Shown here: piece by piece, positions 17,256-26,235 of the stretch | How positions within the stretch are numbered: position 1 is the stretch's first letter | Layout: each line of letters starts with the position of its first letter | Source of the DNA: JBBSUQ01 sp964389755 | GTDB lineage: Bacteria; Bacteroidota; Bacteroidia; Flavobacteriales_D; Crocinitomicaceae | Reading direction: 5' to 3' | Length of the DNA: 64,000 bases | Assembly: GCA_964389755.1 (NCBI GenBank) | Contig: CAYMEW010000005.1 | Coordinates: 56,772-120,771, forward strand | Notes under the pieces: generated by a model | Seen by the model: the letters and a program-made list of their open reading frames with translations, nothing else | What the model was told of the DNA's origin: nothing | Database searches by the model: none | Program-made: the position numbers and the translations under genes

Positions 17256-17276
17256 CATATCTTTTAGAAACGGAAC

Positions 17277-18545
17277 TTAAAAATCCCAGCCGAATCGTTC
17301 GTGCAGGATGCGACGGATGTATGTATCCACTTCTTCGTTTTCTGTTTTTTCGAGCACGTCGGTTACGAAAGCCGAAACGAGCAGCTGCCGGGCGGCTTTT
17401 TCCGAGATCCCACGCGAACGCAGGTAAAAGATCGCTTCTTCATCGAGCTGTCCGGTCGTTGAACCGTGCGAACATTTCACATCGTCGGCGTAAATTTCAA
17501 GTTCAGGTTTGGAATCGATCGTGGCGTCGTCACTGAGCAACACGTTTCCGTTCGACTGAAAGGCATTGATCTTCTGCGCATCCTTTCGAACGAATACTTT
17601 CCCGTTGAAAACGCCTGTCGAACGATCATCCATCACTCCTTTGTAGAGTTCGAACGATTCGCAATTCGCCACGAGGTGATCCACCACCGTATGATTATCC
17701 ACGTGTTGCGCATCTTTCAGCAGGTAAGCCCCGTTGAGGTGCGTGGTACAGTTCTCCCCTTTCACGCGAATATTCAGGTTATTGCGGACAAGTGCCCCGT
17801 TGAGCGTAAAGGTATTAATGGTAAATGTAGAAGATCGGTCCTGCACAACCTCCTCAGTGGTTACCGACAGGCAGTCTTCCGCTTCGTACTGGAGTTTGTT
17901 GATCGTCAGGAATGCATTTTCACCCACGAAAGCTTCGGTCACGGCATTCGTAAAACACTGTTTTCCTCCTTCGGTGATGTACTGCTGAACGAGGTGCATT
18001 TTCGAAAACTTTTCGCACACCACCAGGTTCCGCAGGTTCGAAATACGTTGTTCGCCTTTCTGCACGTGAACCAGCTGAATGGTTTGATTCAGTTCGGTTT
18101 TGGCTTCCAGACGGATCAAAAGCCCGTCCGTTGCATACACCGTATTCAGCGCATGGAACACTTCTTCTTCCGTTCGAAGTTCGCTGCCGGCCAGTTTCAG
18201 GTCTTCCTCCGTGCAATCGCTGAGTTTCCGGATCGTGAGTCCCGCGGGAATTTCCGAAGAACAGTCCTTCACCAAAAAGCCATTCTCAAACACGAAGGTA
18301 AGGGGTGTTTCCGATACTTTCCGGTTAATTTCCGATACGTTTACCGGTTTTGAAACGGTAAACGTGTTATTTTGAATTTTCCCGAGACGTGTATATTTCC
18401 ACGCTTCCGTGCGCGTTGTCGGGAAATCCGAGGTTTGTAATGTATGTTGTGCGCGTTCGAGGATCTCCTTCGGGAAGGCCAGTGTGGTCTTCGGGAGGTT
18501 TTCCGTAAAACGGCTCAGTTTTGTTTCTTGAAGTACTTCGCTCAT
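17277..18545 (-). CDS. sufD: SufD, Fe-S cluster assembly scaffold subunit
   Basis: A 422-residue SufB/SufD family protein. SufD pairs with SufB and the ATPase SufC in the SufBC2D complex, which builds Fe-S clusters in the cytosol. It shows the right-handed beta-helix core (about residues 140-350) and the conserved C-terminal SufBD segment: VKCSHGSTTGQLDEEAIFYL, then RSRGISEKAARQLLVSAF near 375-395. The His in KCSHGSTTG is the conserved core residue. It is last in the operon, 7 bases after sufC. No sufS or sufE follows, although flavobacterial suf operons often continue with sufS. Confidence 0.97.
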   Translation of the reverse strand: MSEVLQETKLSRFTENLPKTTLAFPKEILERAQHTLQTSDFPTTRTEAWKYTRLGKIQNNTFTVSKPVNVSEINRKVSETPLTFVFENGFLVKDCSSEIPAGLTIRKLSDCTEEDLKLAGSELRTEEEVFHALNTVYATDGLLIRLEAKTELNQTIQLVHVQKGEQRISNLRNLVVCEKFSKMHLVQQYITEGGKQCFTNAVTEAFVGENAFLTINKLQYEAEDCLSVTTEEVVQDRSSTFTINTFTLNGALVRNNLNIRVKGENCTTHLNGAYLLKDAQHVDNHTVVDHLVANCESFELYKGVMDDRSTGVFNGKVFVRKDAQKINAFQSNGNVLLSDDATIDSKPELEIYADDVKCSHGSTTGQLDEEAIFYLRSRGISEKAARQLLVSAFVTDVLEKTENEEVDTYIRRILHERFGWDF

Positions 18546-18552
18546 GCTGTTT

Positions 18553-19305
18553 TTACTGTACTAATTCTGCTTTGATCCAGTCGTATCCTTTTTCTTCGAG
18601 TTCGAGTGCGAGTTCTTTCGGCCCGGATTTCACGATTTTCCCGTCGTAGAGTACGTGTACGAAATCCGGCACGATGTAGTCGAGCAGGCGCTGGTAGTGC
18701 GTAATTACGATCGTTGCATTTTTATCACTTTTCAGCGTGTTCACGCCGTTTGCCACAATGCGGAGCGCATCGATATCGAGCCCGGAATCCGTTTCATCGA
18801 GGATGGAAAGTTTCGGTTCGAGCATCGCCATCTGGAAGATCTCGTTGCGTTTTTTCTCACCTCCGGAAAAACCTTCGTTTACAGCACGCGAAGCGAGTTT
18901 TGCATCCAGTTCCACGATTTTCGATTTTTCACGGACCATAGCCATAAAATCTTTGGCTGAAACGGGTTCTTCACCGCGGTGTTCACGGATCTCGTTGATC
19001 GCGGTACGCAGGAAGTTTACATTTGAAACGCCCGGGATCTCCACGGGATATTGAAAAGCGAGAAAGAGTCCTTCACGGGCTCGTACCTCGGTATCCATAT
19101 CGAGAAGATCTTTCCCGTCGAAATCCACCGAACCTTCCGTTACCTCGTATTCTTCGCGTCCGGCGAGGATCGAAGCGAGCGTACTTTTACCGGCACCGTT
19201 CGGTCCCATGATGGCGTGTACCTCCCCGGCCTTTACTTCGAGGTTGAGTCCTTTGAGTATTTCTTTTCCGTCGATCGACGCGTGTAAATTTTCTATTTTG
19301 ATCAT
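18553..19305 (-). CDS. sufC: SufC, Fe-S assembly ABC ATPase
   Basis: A 250-residue ATPase of the SufBCD complex. Walker A is GPNGAGKS (about residues 34-41), the Q-loop is AFQYPVEIPG, the ABC signature is FSGGEKKR, and Walker B ends in SILDETDSGLD, with the D/E pair typical of SufC. Length matches the family. It is cytosolic and uses ATP to change SufB-SufD shape during cluster assembly. It lies between sufB and sufD in the same direction, 44 and 7 bases from them. Confidence 0.98.
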   Translation of the reverse strand: MIKIENLHASIDGKEILKGLNLEVKAGEVHAIMGPNGAGKSTLASILAGREEYEVTEGSVDFDGKDLLDMDTEVRAREGLFLAFQYPVEIPGVSNVNFLRTAINEIREHRGEEPVSAKDFMAMVREKSKIVELDAKLASRAVNEGFSGGEKKRNEIFQMAMLEPKLSILDETDSGLDIDALRIVANGVNTLKSDKNATIVITHYQRLLDYIVPDFVHVLYDGKIVKSGPKELALELEEKGYDWIKAELVQ

Positions 19306-19349
19306 TGTGTTCTGTTATTCTGAGGGACTTGCCCGTTCTGTCATTTTTA

Positions 19350-20795
19350 TTATCCTACACTTCCTTCCAGTGAGATCGCAAGCAGTTTTTGCGCTTCCAC
19401 GGCAAATTCCATCGGCAACTGGTTGAGTACTTCTTTACAGTACCCGTTTACGATGAGGCTGATCGCCTTTTCTTCGCTGATACCGCGTTGCAGGCAGTAA
19501 AAGATCTGGTCTTCCCCGATCTTGGAAGTGGTAGCCTCGTGCTCGATCTTGGCCGAACTGTTCTTGCATTCGATGTACGGGAAGGTGTGCGCCCCGCATT
19601 CGTCGGTCATCAGCAGCGAGTCGCATTGCGAGAAATTACGCGCATTTTCGGCTCCTTTGTGTATTTGCACGAGCCCGCGGTACGAGTTGTGTGACTTCCC
19701 GGCTGAGATCCCTTTGGAAATGATCGTACTTTTCGTATTCTTTCCGAGGTGGATCATTTTCGTACCGGTATCAGCCTGCTGGAAATTATTGGTTACAGCC
19801 ACGGAATAGAATTCACCCACGGAGTTATCGCCTTTAAGTATGCAGGACGGATATTTCCAGGTTACCGCGGATCCGGTCTCTACCTGCGTCCAGGAGATCT
19901 TGGAATTCCTTCCGCAGATCCCGCGTTTGGTCACGAAGTTAAAGACGCCTCCCTCGCCGTTTTTTCCGCCCGGATACCAGTTTTGTACAGTGGAATATTT
20001 GATCTCCGCATCGTCGAGCGCAATGAGTTCCACCACGGCAGCGTGCAGCTGGTTTTCATCGCGTTGCGGCGCCGTACAACCTTCCAGGTAAGAAACATAA
20101 GCTCCTTCGTCTGCTACGACCAGTGTCCGTTCAAACTGACCGGTTCCTCCCTCGTTGATGCGGAAATAAGTCGATAATTCCATCGGGCACTTCACGCCTT
20201 TCGGAATGTAGCAGAACGAACCGTCGGTAAAAACCGCTGAATTCAGTGCTGCGTAAAAATTATCGGTTGTCGGGACCACTGTTCCCATGTATTTGCGAAC
20301 GAGGTCCGGGTATTCCTGCACAGCTTCCGAAAAAGAGCAGAAGATAATGCCGAGTTCTTTGAGTTTGGCTTTGAAAGAAGTAGCCACGGAAACGGAATCC
20401 ATCACGAAGTCTACGGCCACACCGGTGAGGCGTTTTTGTTCTTCGAGTGAGATGCCGAGTTTTTGCATGGTTTCCTTCATTTCCGGATCTACATCGTCCC
20501 AGCTCTCGTACTTCTTTTTCTGTTTCGGAGCGGCATAGTAAGTGATTTCCTGGAAATCGGGTTTTTTATACGTAACGTGTGCCCAGTTCGGCTCGGTCAT
20601 TTGTTCCCAGGCACGGAATGCCTTGAGACGATATTCGAGCAGCCATTCGGGTTCGTTCTTTTTAGCGGAAATAAACCGGATAATTCCTTCGTTAAGGCCT
20701 TTTGGCGCACGGTCCGACTCAATATTGGTCGTAAACCCGAATTTGTATTCCTGGTTTTCGAGATCCTTTGCTAATTCGTGTTCGGTATAACTCAT
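19350..20795 (-). CDS. sufB: SufB, Fe-S cluster assembly scaffold
   Basis: A 481-residue SufB, the main scaffold of the SufBC2D complex. The N-terminal region has the usual PEWLLEYRLKAFRAW; the core includes PKGVKCPMELSTYFRIN and SYLEGCTAPQRDENQLHAAV; the C-terminus has CDSLLMTDECGAHTFPYIE with Cys and the conserved segments GEDQIFYCLQRGISEEKA. Length agrees with the family (about 480). It lies 75 bases after the A-type carrier gene and 44 before sufC, so the four genes look like one transcript from the promoter at 21260. Confidence 0.98.
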   Translation of the reverse strand: MSYTEHELAKDLENQEYKFGFTTNIESDRAPKGLNEGIIRFISAKKNEPEWLLEYRLKAFRAWEQMTEPNWAHVTYKKPDFQEITYYAAPKQKKKYESWDDVDPEMKETMQKLGISLEEQKRLTGVAVDFVMDSVSVATSFKAKLKELGIIFCSFSEAVQEYPDLVRKYMGTVVPTTDNFYAALNSAVFTDGSFCYIPKGVKCPMELSTYFRINEGGTGQFERTLVVADEGAYVSYLEGCTAPQRDENQLHAAVVELIALDDAEIKYSTVQNWYPGGKNGEGGVFNFVTKRGICGRNSKISWTQVETGSAVTWKYPSCILKGDNSVGEFYSVAVTNNFQQADTGTKMIHLGKNTKSTIISKGISAGKSHNSYRGLVQIHKGAENARNFSQCDSLLMTDECGAHTFPYIECKNSSAKIEHEATTSKIGEDQIFYCLQRGISEEKAISLIVNGYCKEVLNQLPMEFAVEAQKLLAISLEGSVG

Positions 20796-20870
20796 GAAAT
20801 GTGTTCGGAACTTTTTTTGACGCGGGCAACAGCTGCCGGCATACTTTCTTTACTAATTATCGCTGAGGAA

Positions 20871-21194
20871 TTAAATGGAAAATGACTCGCCGCAGCCACA
20901 GGTACGGTCTGCGTTCGGATTTTTGAATACGAAGCCCTTACCATTGAGTCCGCCCGAATAATCGAGCTCGGTTCCCACGAGGTAGAGGAAACTTTTTTTG
21001 TCTACTACTACCCGGACGCCGTTGTCTTCAAACGCGCGATCGTCTTCCTTTTCCTCGTTATCGAATGTCAATTGGTACATCAGTCCGGAGCAACCGCCCC
21101 CCTGCACACCCACACGGATGAAAAAACCTTCCTTTCCCTCGTCTTCCATGAGACGCAGCGCTTGTTTTTTCGCAGTTTCTGTTACCTTTATCAT
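20871..21194 (-). CDS. A-type Fe-S carrier protein (SufA/IscA/ErpA family)
   Basis: A 107-residue HesB/IscA-type protein that takes Fe-S clusters from the Suf scaffold to target proteins. The three ligand cysteines are in place: GGGCSGL (near residue 38) and the C-terminal CGCGESF. I start at MIKVTETAKKQA (21194); an ATG three codons earlier is possible. It is the first gene of the suf operon, with a promoter box at 21260-21267, and is probably the SufA of this organism, although sequence alone cannot separate SufA from ErpA. Confidence 0.95.
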   Translation of the reverse strand: MIKVTETAKKQALRLMEDEGKEGFFIRVGVQGGGCSGLMYQLTFDNEEKEDDRAFEDNGVRVVVDKKSFLYLVGTELDYSGGLNGKGFVFKNPNADRTCGCGESFSI

Positions 21195-21259
21195 TGTTAT
21201 CAATTTTATACGAATCTGATTTTATTTAGATTAATTTTAAATAGAATTCAAATTCACTG

Positions 21260-21267
21260 CAAAAATA
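21260..21267 (-). promoter_or_regulatory. -7 box of the suf operon
   Basis: TATTTTTG on the minus strand matches TAnnTTTG about 65 bases before the A-type carrier gene. No obvious IscR-type or Fur-type box was recognised. Confidence 0.6.
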
Positions 21268-21298
21268 CCTAATTTGTGGTATTGTTGCAAATCTAAAA

Positions 21299-21574
21299 AT
21301 GGTTTATATGAGAAGGTTGAGCAAAAAAACATGGCTTTTTCCGCTGTTGATCCCGGCAGTTCTTTGTTCATGCGGCGGACCGGGTGTGGAGGAAGAAATG
21401 GACGAATGGTGTGAATGCATGTCCAATGCGCTTGAAAACCCGGCCGAAGAAGGAGAATGTTTCGCCATTATGGACCGCATCACGAAAAAATACGAATACG
21501 ACGCGGATGCGGCCGCGGTAATCCGTAAAAAGGTGGACGAATGTCAGCATGGACGTAATCCGGCTGCAGAATAG
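21299..21574 (+). CDS. small Cys-containing lipoprotein
   Basis: A 91-residue predicted lipoprotein, function unknown. The signal peptide ends in AVLCSC with the lipobox Cys at about residue 25. The mature part is acidic and has a WCECMSNALENP motif plus further Cys in GECFAIMDR and VDECQHG, a helical Cys pattern I have seen in small Bacteroidota lipoproteins but cannot name. It starts at ATG 21299 or 21308. It is divergent from the suf operon and followed by about 125 AT-rich bases. Confidence 0.65.
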   Translation: MVYMRRLSKKTWLFPLLIPAVLCSCGGPGVEEEMDEWCECMSNALENPAEEGECFAIMDRITKKYEYDADAAAVIRKKVDECQHGRNPAAE

Positions 21575-21670
21575 TTAATATTTGGATCAAAATTTGACTA
21601 AAACGATAATATTTTAACATATTAGCTGCTAATTTTTTTAGTTCTTCGTTAAGTAGCTTAAATTGCACAT

Positions 21671-21700
21671 GTTAATCGTTTGATTAACCTAATTTATTGC
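21671..21700. promoter_or_regulatory. inverted repeat plus shared 17-mer upstream of the repeat-protein operon
   Basis: GTTAATC (21671-21677) and GATTAAC (21682-21688) form a 7-bp inverted repeat with a GTTT centre, overlapping TTAACCTAATTTATTGC (21684-21700), which ends one base before the ATG of the next gene. The same 17 bases occur in opposite orientation at 26974-26990. A candidate operator or leader hairpin. Confidence 0.35.
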
Positions 21701-21701
21701 T

Positions 21702-21953
21702 ATGAAGAAACTACTACTACTGGCGCTTTTAGCGGGTGCCTCACACGTTTGTACCGCGCAGACGACGCAAACGACACATGAAATTTCCCAGGACAGCCTC
21801 GTCCGCCTGTACACGTATCTTGATTCGTTGCCGGTATCCGAACTGAGCAAGCAGCGCGAGCACTACATTTATGTTTGCAGAACTCAACCCTCGGAGCAGC
21901 ATGACCGGATACTTGCATACATCGAAGAAAAACTTAAAACAGCGAAACCATGA
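21702..21953 (+). CDS. small secreted protein preceding the repeat surface protein
   Basis: An 83-residue protein with a clear signal peptide (MKKLLLLALLAGASHVCTAQ). The mature 63 residues are helical and polar (ISQDSLVRLYTYLDSLP..., RILAYIEEKLKTAKP). No family recognised. The stop overlaps the start of the 1072-residue T9SS protein (ATGA at 21950), so the two are translationally coupled, which hints at a joint role such as a periplasmic helper or a co-displayed partner; that is inference. Confidence 0.65.
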   Translation: MKKLLLLALLAGASHVCTAQTTQTTHEISQDSLVRLYTYLDSLPVSELSKQREHYIYVCRTQPSEQHDRILAYIEEKLKTAKP

Positions 21954-24900
21954 AAGCATTACTGACACTTGTGTGCGCGGTACTTGCTTTTGTGACGCTC
22001 GCGCAACCTCCCTGCGGATCCAGTCCGGCTGCCGGTAACACCTGTGCAACGGCCACGCCGATCTGCGACCTCAACGGCTATTGCGGAAATACCTCGGCGA
22101 GTTATACTGCAAACTACTGGTCTGCGTTGAGCTCCGCTTTCTGCGGAAGTATCGAGAACAACTCATTCCTTTCGTTTACGGCATCATCTACCAGTATTTC
22201 ATTTGACGTGTGGGTCAACAGTACAACCTACGGTTACGGAATCCAGATCCTTATTTTTTCGACAACGTCCTGCGGAAGCGGACCGGTAACAAGCTACACC
22301 TGTTGGAATCCGGGGTATGCATCTGCCGGACCTACAACAGTCAGTGCCAGCGGACTCACAATCGGAAATACGTATTACATCATGATCGACGGAAATGCGG
22401 GCGATGTTTGTAGCTATACGATCGGTGCCAACTCCGGGATCGCCATCCCGGTTTCGGTAACTCCATCCGCAGCGACTATCTGCGCCGGAGATAATGTGGG
22501 CCTGACTGCCAGCGGCGGCGACGGATCATATACGTGGAACAGTTCACCCGACCTGAGTACAACTTCCGGGGCGAATGTAACTGCGACACCTCCGGGGGCA
22601 GGTACCTATACGTACACCGTCACCTCAAATGTCGGGACCCCCCTTTGTCCGAGCAGCGGCAGTGCGACGGCCACGATCACGGTGAATCCCTGCGGCTGTA
22701 CGGTAACTGCCTCGAACTCCGGCAATATGTGCACCGGTAATAACCTGACCGTGGACCTGACGGCCTCGAATGTAAGCGGCGCCACGTATTCATGGACCGG
22801 ACCGAACGGTTTCACGAGCAATGTGCAGAATCCGACAAACGTTCCCGTACCTTCGGCACCCGGAACTTATACGTATACGGTGACAGCCAATGACGGGACG
22901 AGTTGCTCTGCAACAACAACCGTTACTGTTCACCCGCTTCCCACGCCGAACGCAGGAACTTACAGTGCCGTTTGTTCTGACAACGGTCCTGTGGCACTGG
23001 CAGGTACACCCGCCGGCGGAACATTTTCCGGAACCGGCGTCAGCGGGAACTCTTTCGATCCTGCGAGCGGTTCGCAAACGCTGACTTATACGTACACAGA
23101 TGCCAACGGTTGTTCAAATACAGCCACCAGTGCGATCACGGTAAATCCGCTTCCGACAGTCAACGGTGGAAGCTACGCATCCGTATGTGCCGATAACGGT
23201 CCTGTTGCGCTCGCCGGAACACCTGCAGGAGGCACATTCTCCGGAACGGGTGTCAGCGGAAACTCATTCGATCCCGCAAACGGATCGCAAACAATTACCT
23301 ATACTTTCACGGATGCAAACGGATGTTCGAATTCGGCAACGAGTCCGATCACCGTAAATGCGCTACCCACGCTAAATGCCGGTAATTATCCCGCGGTCTG
23401 TATCGATAACGGAACCGTAGCACTTGCCGGAACACCGGCCGGTGGAACATTTTCCGGAACAGGCGTCAGTGGCAACAGCTTTGACCCGAATAGCGGCACT
23501 CAAACCATTACATACGCTTATACGGATGCAAACGGCTGCTCTAATACAAGCACGAGCACCATTACGGTAAACAACCTGCCCGTTGTGAACGCCGGAACGT
23601 ATACACCGGTTTGTTCGGATAACGGACCGGTAGCACTGGCAGGAACGCCGGCAGGCGGAACCTTTTCAGGAACGGGTGTAAGCGGAAACAACTTTGATCC
23701 GAACAGCGGTACACAGACGGTTACGTATGCTTATACCGATGCGAACGGATGTTCGAATTCCGCCAATGCCACGATCAGTGTTAACAGCCTGCCCAACCTG
23801 AGCGCAGGCACTTATTCTCCGATATGTATCGACAACGGACCGGTTGCACTGAGCGGAACGCCGGCGGGCGGTGTCTTCTCGGGCACGGGTGTGAGCGGAA
23901 CCAGCTTTAATCCCACAAGCGGGACGCAAACCGTTACCTACAGTTATACGGATGGAAACGGCTGTTCCAATTCGGCCAGCAGTACGATAACCGTAAACAA
24001 CCTGCCCGTTGTAAATGCGGGGAACTACGCGCCGGTATGTATTGACAACGGACCGGTTGCACTAAGCGGAACTCCGGCGGGAGGAACATTCTCCGGAACG
24101 GGTGTAAGCGGGACCAGTTTTGACCCGAATAGCGGTACACAAACGCTAACGTATACTTTTACGGATGCAAACGGTTGTACGAATACCTCCACCACCGCGA
24201 TTACGGTAAACCCGCTGCCGGTCGTGGACGCCGGAACGTATGCCGCCATCTGCGCCGACGCCGCACCGGTGACTTTAACCGGAACTCCTGTCGGAGGAAC
24301 CTTCTCGGGAACCGGAGTGAGCGGAACGCAGTTTAACCCTTCGCCCGGAAATCATACGCTGACGTACACGTATACCGATGCGAACGGTTGTATCAATACG
24401 GACCAGACCCAAATGCAGGTTTACGCCCTGCCGAATGTGGTTGCCGGCGCCCCGTTTACGATTTGCGAAGCTGAACCCGTAAGCCTGACCGGCTCCGGGG
24501 CAGTGAGTTATACCTGGACAGGCGGAATTACAAACGGAACACCGTTTTCGCCGCCGGCGGGGATCAACACATACACGGTTACCGGAACGGATGCCAATGG
24601 CTGTACCGATACGGATCAGATCACGGTGACGGTCTTACCCCGCCCGGTCGCTTATTTTACGGCTGATCCGGTGAGTTCTTACCCTCCGCTTGTTACGAGC
24701 CTCGACAACCTGAGTGATTTTGCGAATACCTACTACTGGAACTTCGGAAACGGCACGTCTTCGAACAGTGACGATCCGACGATGCACGTGACCTACGAAG
24801 ACCCCGGAAATTATACCATTTTACTGGAAGCCGGGAACGGTTACTGCACGGATACTTTCTCTGTGATGGTGCAGGTCATTCCCTGGCCGGATGCCGAATT

Positions 24901-25168
24901 CCACATTCCAAACGTCTTCACGCCAAACGGTGACAACATCAATGATCAGTTCTTTATCGATCTGAAATTCGCCAAATCGATGACCGTACAGATCTACAGC
25001 AGGTGGGGAAACCTGATGACCGAACTCGACGGGATGGACGCGCGTTGGGACGGTATGACCAAAGACGGTACCGAAGCTGACGAGGGAGTTTACTTCTTCA
25101 AGTATGTAATTGTCGACCTAAAAGACCAGGAGATCGAAGGTCATGGAAATGTGACCCTGCTCCGCTAA
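21950..25168 (+). CDS. giant T9SS type B surface protein with tandem 71-residue repeats
   Basis: A 1072-residue secreted protein. It has a signal peptide (residues 1-19), then a Cys-containing N-terminal domain (about 20-165) of the beta-sandwich kind common at the start of such proteins. Ig/SprB-like modules cover 170-329, and seven near-identical 71-residue repeats cover 330-826 (each with TPAGGTFSGTGVSG and YTDANGCSN). An eighth, divergent repeat of the same length is at 827-897, and a PKD domain at about 900-985 (NFGNGTSSNSDDP). The last 85 residues are the gliding-motility-associated type B sorting domain (IPNVFTPNGDNIND...GVYFFKYVI). It should be exported by the T9SS and held on the surface; adhesion or gliding is the likely use. 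Confidence 0.92.
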   Translation: MKALLTLVCAVLAFVTLAQPPCGSSPAAGNTCATATPICDLNGYCGNTSASYTANYWSALSSAFCGSIENNSFLSFTASSTSISFDVWVNSTTYGYGIQILIFSTTSCGSGPVTSYTCWNPGYASAGPTTVSASGLTIGNTYYIMIDGNAGDVCSYTIGANSGIAIPVSVTPSAATICAGDNVGLTASGGDGSYTWNSSPDLSTTSGANVTATPPGAGTYTYTVTSNVGTPLCPSSGSATATITVNPCGCTVTASNSGNMCTGNNLTVDLTASNVSGATYSWTGPNGFTSNVQNPTNVPVPSAPGTYTYTVTANDGTSCSATTTVTVHPLPTPNAGTYSAVCSDNGPVALAGTPAGGTFSGTGVSGNSFDPASGSQTLTYTYTDANGCSNTATSAITVNPLPTVNGGSYASVCADNGPVALAGTPAGGTFSGTGVSGNSFDPANGSQTITYTFTDANGCSNSATSPITVNALPTLNAGNYPAVCIDNGTVALAGTPAGGTFSGTGVSGNSFDPNSGTQTITYAYTDANGCSNTSTSTITVNNLPVVNAGTYTPVCSDNGPVALAGTPAGGTFSGTGVSGNNFDPNSGTQTVTYAYTDANGCSNSANATISVNSLPNLSAGTYSPICIDNGPVALSGTPAGGVFSGTGVSGTSFNPTSGTQTVTYSYTDGNGCSNSASSTITVNNLPVVNAGNYAPVCIDNGPVALSGTPAGGTFSGTGVSGTSFDPNSGTQTLTYTFTDANGCTNTSTTAITVNPLPVVDAGTYAAICADAAPVTLTGTPVGGTFSGTGVSGTQFNPSPGNHTLTYTYTDANGCINTDQTQMQVYALPNVVAGAPFTICEAEPVSLTGSGAVSYTWTGGITNGTPFSPPAGINTYTVTGTDANGCTDTDQITVTVLPRPVAYFTADPVSSYPPLVTSLDNLSDFANTYYWNFGNGTSSNSDDPTMHVTYEDPGNYTILLEAGNGYCTDTFSVMVQVIPWPDAEFHIPNVFTPNGDNINDQFFIDLKFAKSMTVQIYSRWGNLMTELDGMDARWDGMTKDGTEADEGVYFFKYVIVDLKDQEIEGHGNVTLLR
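22937..24640 (+). repeat. eight in-frame 213-bp tandem repeats
   Basis: Units start at 22937, 23150, 23363, 23576, 23789, 24002 and 24215, each exactly 213 bp, with an eighth diverged unit of equal length at 24428-24640. The protein copies are nearly identical while the codons differ between copies, which points to older duplication with purifying selection or partial conversion. Confidence 0.95.
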
Positions 25169-25194
25169 AACGATTTGCAACCAATGCACACCAG

Positions 25195-25225
25195 GGGCTG
25201 TTCTGAATGCAGGGCAGCCCTTTTT
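25195..25225 (+). terminator. terminator after the repeat surface protein gene
   Basis: GGGCTG (25195-25200) pairs with CAGCCC (25215-25220), followed by TTTTT. Confidence 0.85.
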
Positions 25226-25264
25226 ATTTTAGGCCTTTAAAATTTCCAAAGCCTGAATAAATCT

Positions 25265-25272
25265 TATCTTTG
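25265..25272 (+). promoter_or_regulatory. -7 box of ribF
   Basis: TATCTTTG matches TAnnTTTG and lies 21 bases before the GTG start of ribF. Confidence 0.7.
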
Positions 25273-25293
25273 AAGCATCAAAAGTTGTGATAC

Positions 25294-26235
25294 GTGCGCA
25301 TTTTCCAGGGATTTGAAGAAATAAAAACGATTTCGAACCCGGTGTTGACCATCGGGACCTTCGACGGTGTGCACCTCGGGCATCAAAAGATCCTGGCGAC
25401 GCTGAACAGGGAAGCTGAAAAAATCGGGGGCGAATCCGTATTGTTTACATTCTACCCCCATCCGCGCATGGTGCTTTTTCCGGACAGCCACAACCTGAAA
25501 CTGATCCAGACCCAGGCCGAAAAGATTGATAAACTGCGGCGCATGGGACTGAAAAACGTGATCATTCATCCGTTTACCCGTGAATTTTCGAGACTCACCG
25601 CCACCGAGTTTGTACGCGATTACCTCGTAAACAAGCTGCATGTTCGGAAAATGGTCATCGGTTACGACCATCAGTTCGGAAAGAACCGCGAGGGAACACT
25701 TGAGTTTTTACAGGACGTTTCCGAAACCTACGATTTTGACGTCATAGAAATCCCGGCGAAAGAAATTGACGAAGTGAATATCAGTTCCACCAAGATCCGG
25801 AATGCCTTAAAATCCGGTGATATGGAAACTGCGAATCGCTTTCTCGGTGAACCATTTGAAATGACCGGCAAGGTCATCCACGGGAACGAACTTGGCCGGA
25901 CGCTGAACTACCCCACGGCAAACCTGTTGATCGAAAGCGAGACTAAATTGGTTCCGGGCAACGGTGTTTATGCCGTCATTGCGGTATTGCCGGACGGCAG
26001 CCGGAAAGCAGCTATGATGAACATCGGGTACCGCCCCACCGTTTCTGACGACGAAGCGCGTAGTATCGAAGTTCACATTTTAGATACGAACCTCGATCTG
26101 TACGACCAGTATCTCGGTGTGGAAGTGATCGAAAAAGTACGCGAAGAGCAACATTTCGACTCGGTAGAACGTTTAAAACAACAACTGACACAGGATGAAC
26201 ACCAGATACGCTCTACTCTTTCTGCTACTTCTTAG
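25294..26235 (+). CDS. ribF: bifunctional riboflavin kinase / FMN adenylyltransferase
   Basis: A 313-residue enzyme that makes FMN and then FAD from riboflavin with ATP. The N-terminal FAD synthetase domain (about 1-170) has the nucleotidyltransferase motif TIGTFDGVHLGHQ and a later ISSTKIRNAL, equal to the family ISSTxIR motif. The C-terminal riboflavin kinase domain (180-305) has GNELGRTLNYPTANL and MNIGYRPTV. It starts at GTG 25294. The next gene begins inside its last codons (41-base overlap), so the two are probably co-transcribed. Confidence 0.97.
   Translation: MRIFQGFEEIKTISNPVLTIGTFDGVHLGHQKILATLNREAEKIGGESVLFTFYPHPRMVLFPDSHNLKLIQTQAEKIDKLRRMGLKNVIIHPFTREFSRLTATEFVRDYLVNKLHVRKMVIGYDHQFGKNREGTLEFLQDVSETYDFDVIEIPAKEIDEVNISSTKIRNALKSGDMETANRFLGEPFEMTGKVIHGNELGRTLNYPTANLLIESETKLVPGNGVYAVIAVLPDGSRKAAMMNIGYRPTVSDDEARSIEVHILDTNLDLYDQYLGVEVIEKVREEQHFDSVERLKQQLTQDEHQIRSTLSATS

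Noticed and set aside
17466..18353. Plus-strand ORF of 295 codons opposite sufD
   Set aside because: Antisense to clear sufD; composition rich in Phe, His and Arg as expected for a shadow frame.
22937..24640. 213-bp tandem repeats as a CRISPR or mobile array
   Set aside because: Units are coding, in frame, of equal length and without spacers.
25226..25293. FMN riboswitch in front of ribF
   Set aside because: Only about 20 bases lie between the likely transcription start and the GTG, too short for the element, and no conserved core is seen.
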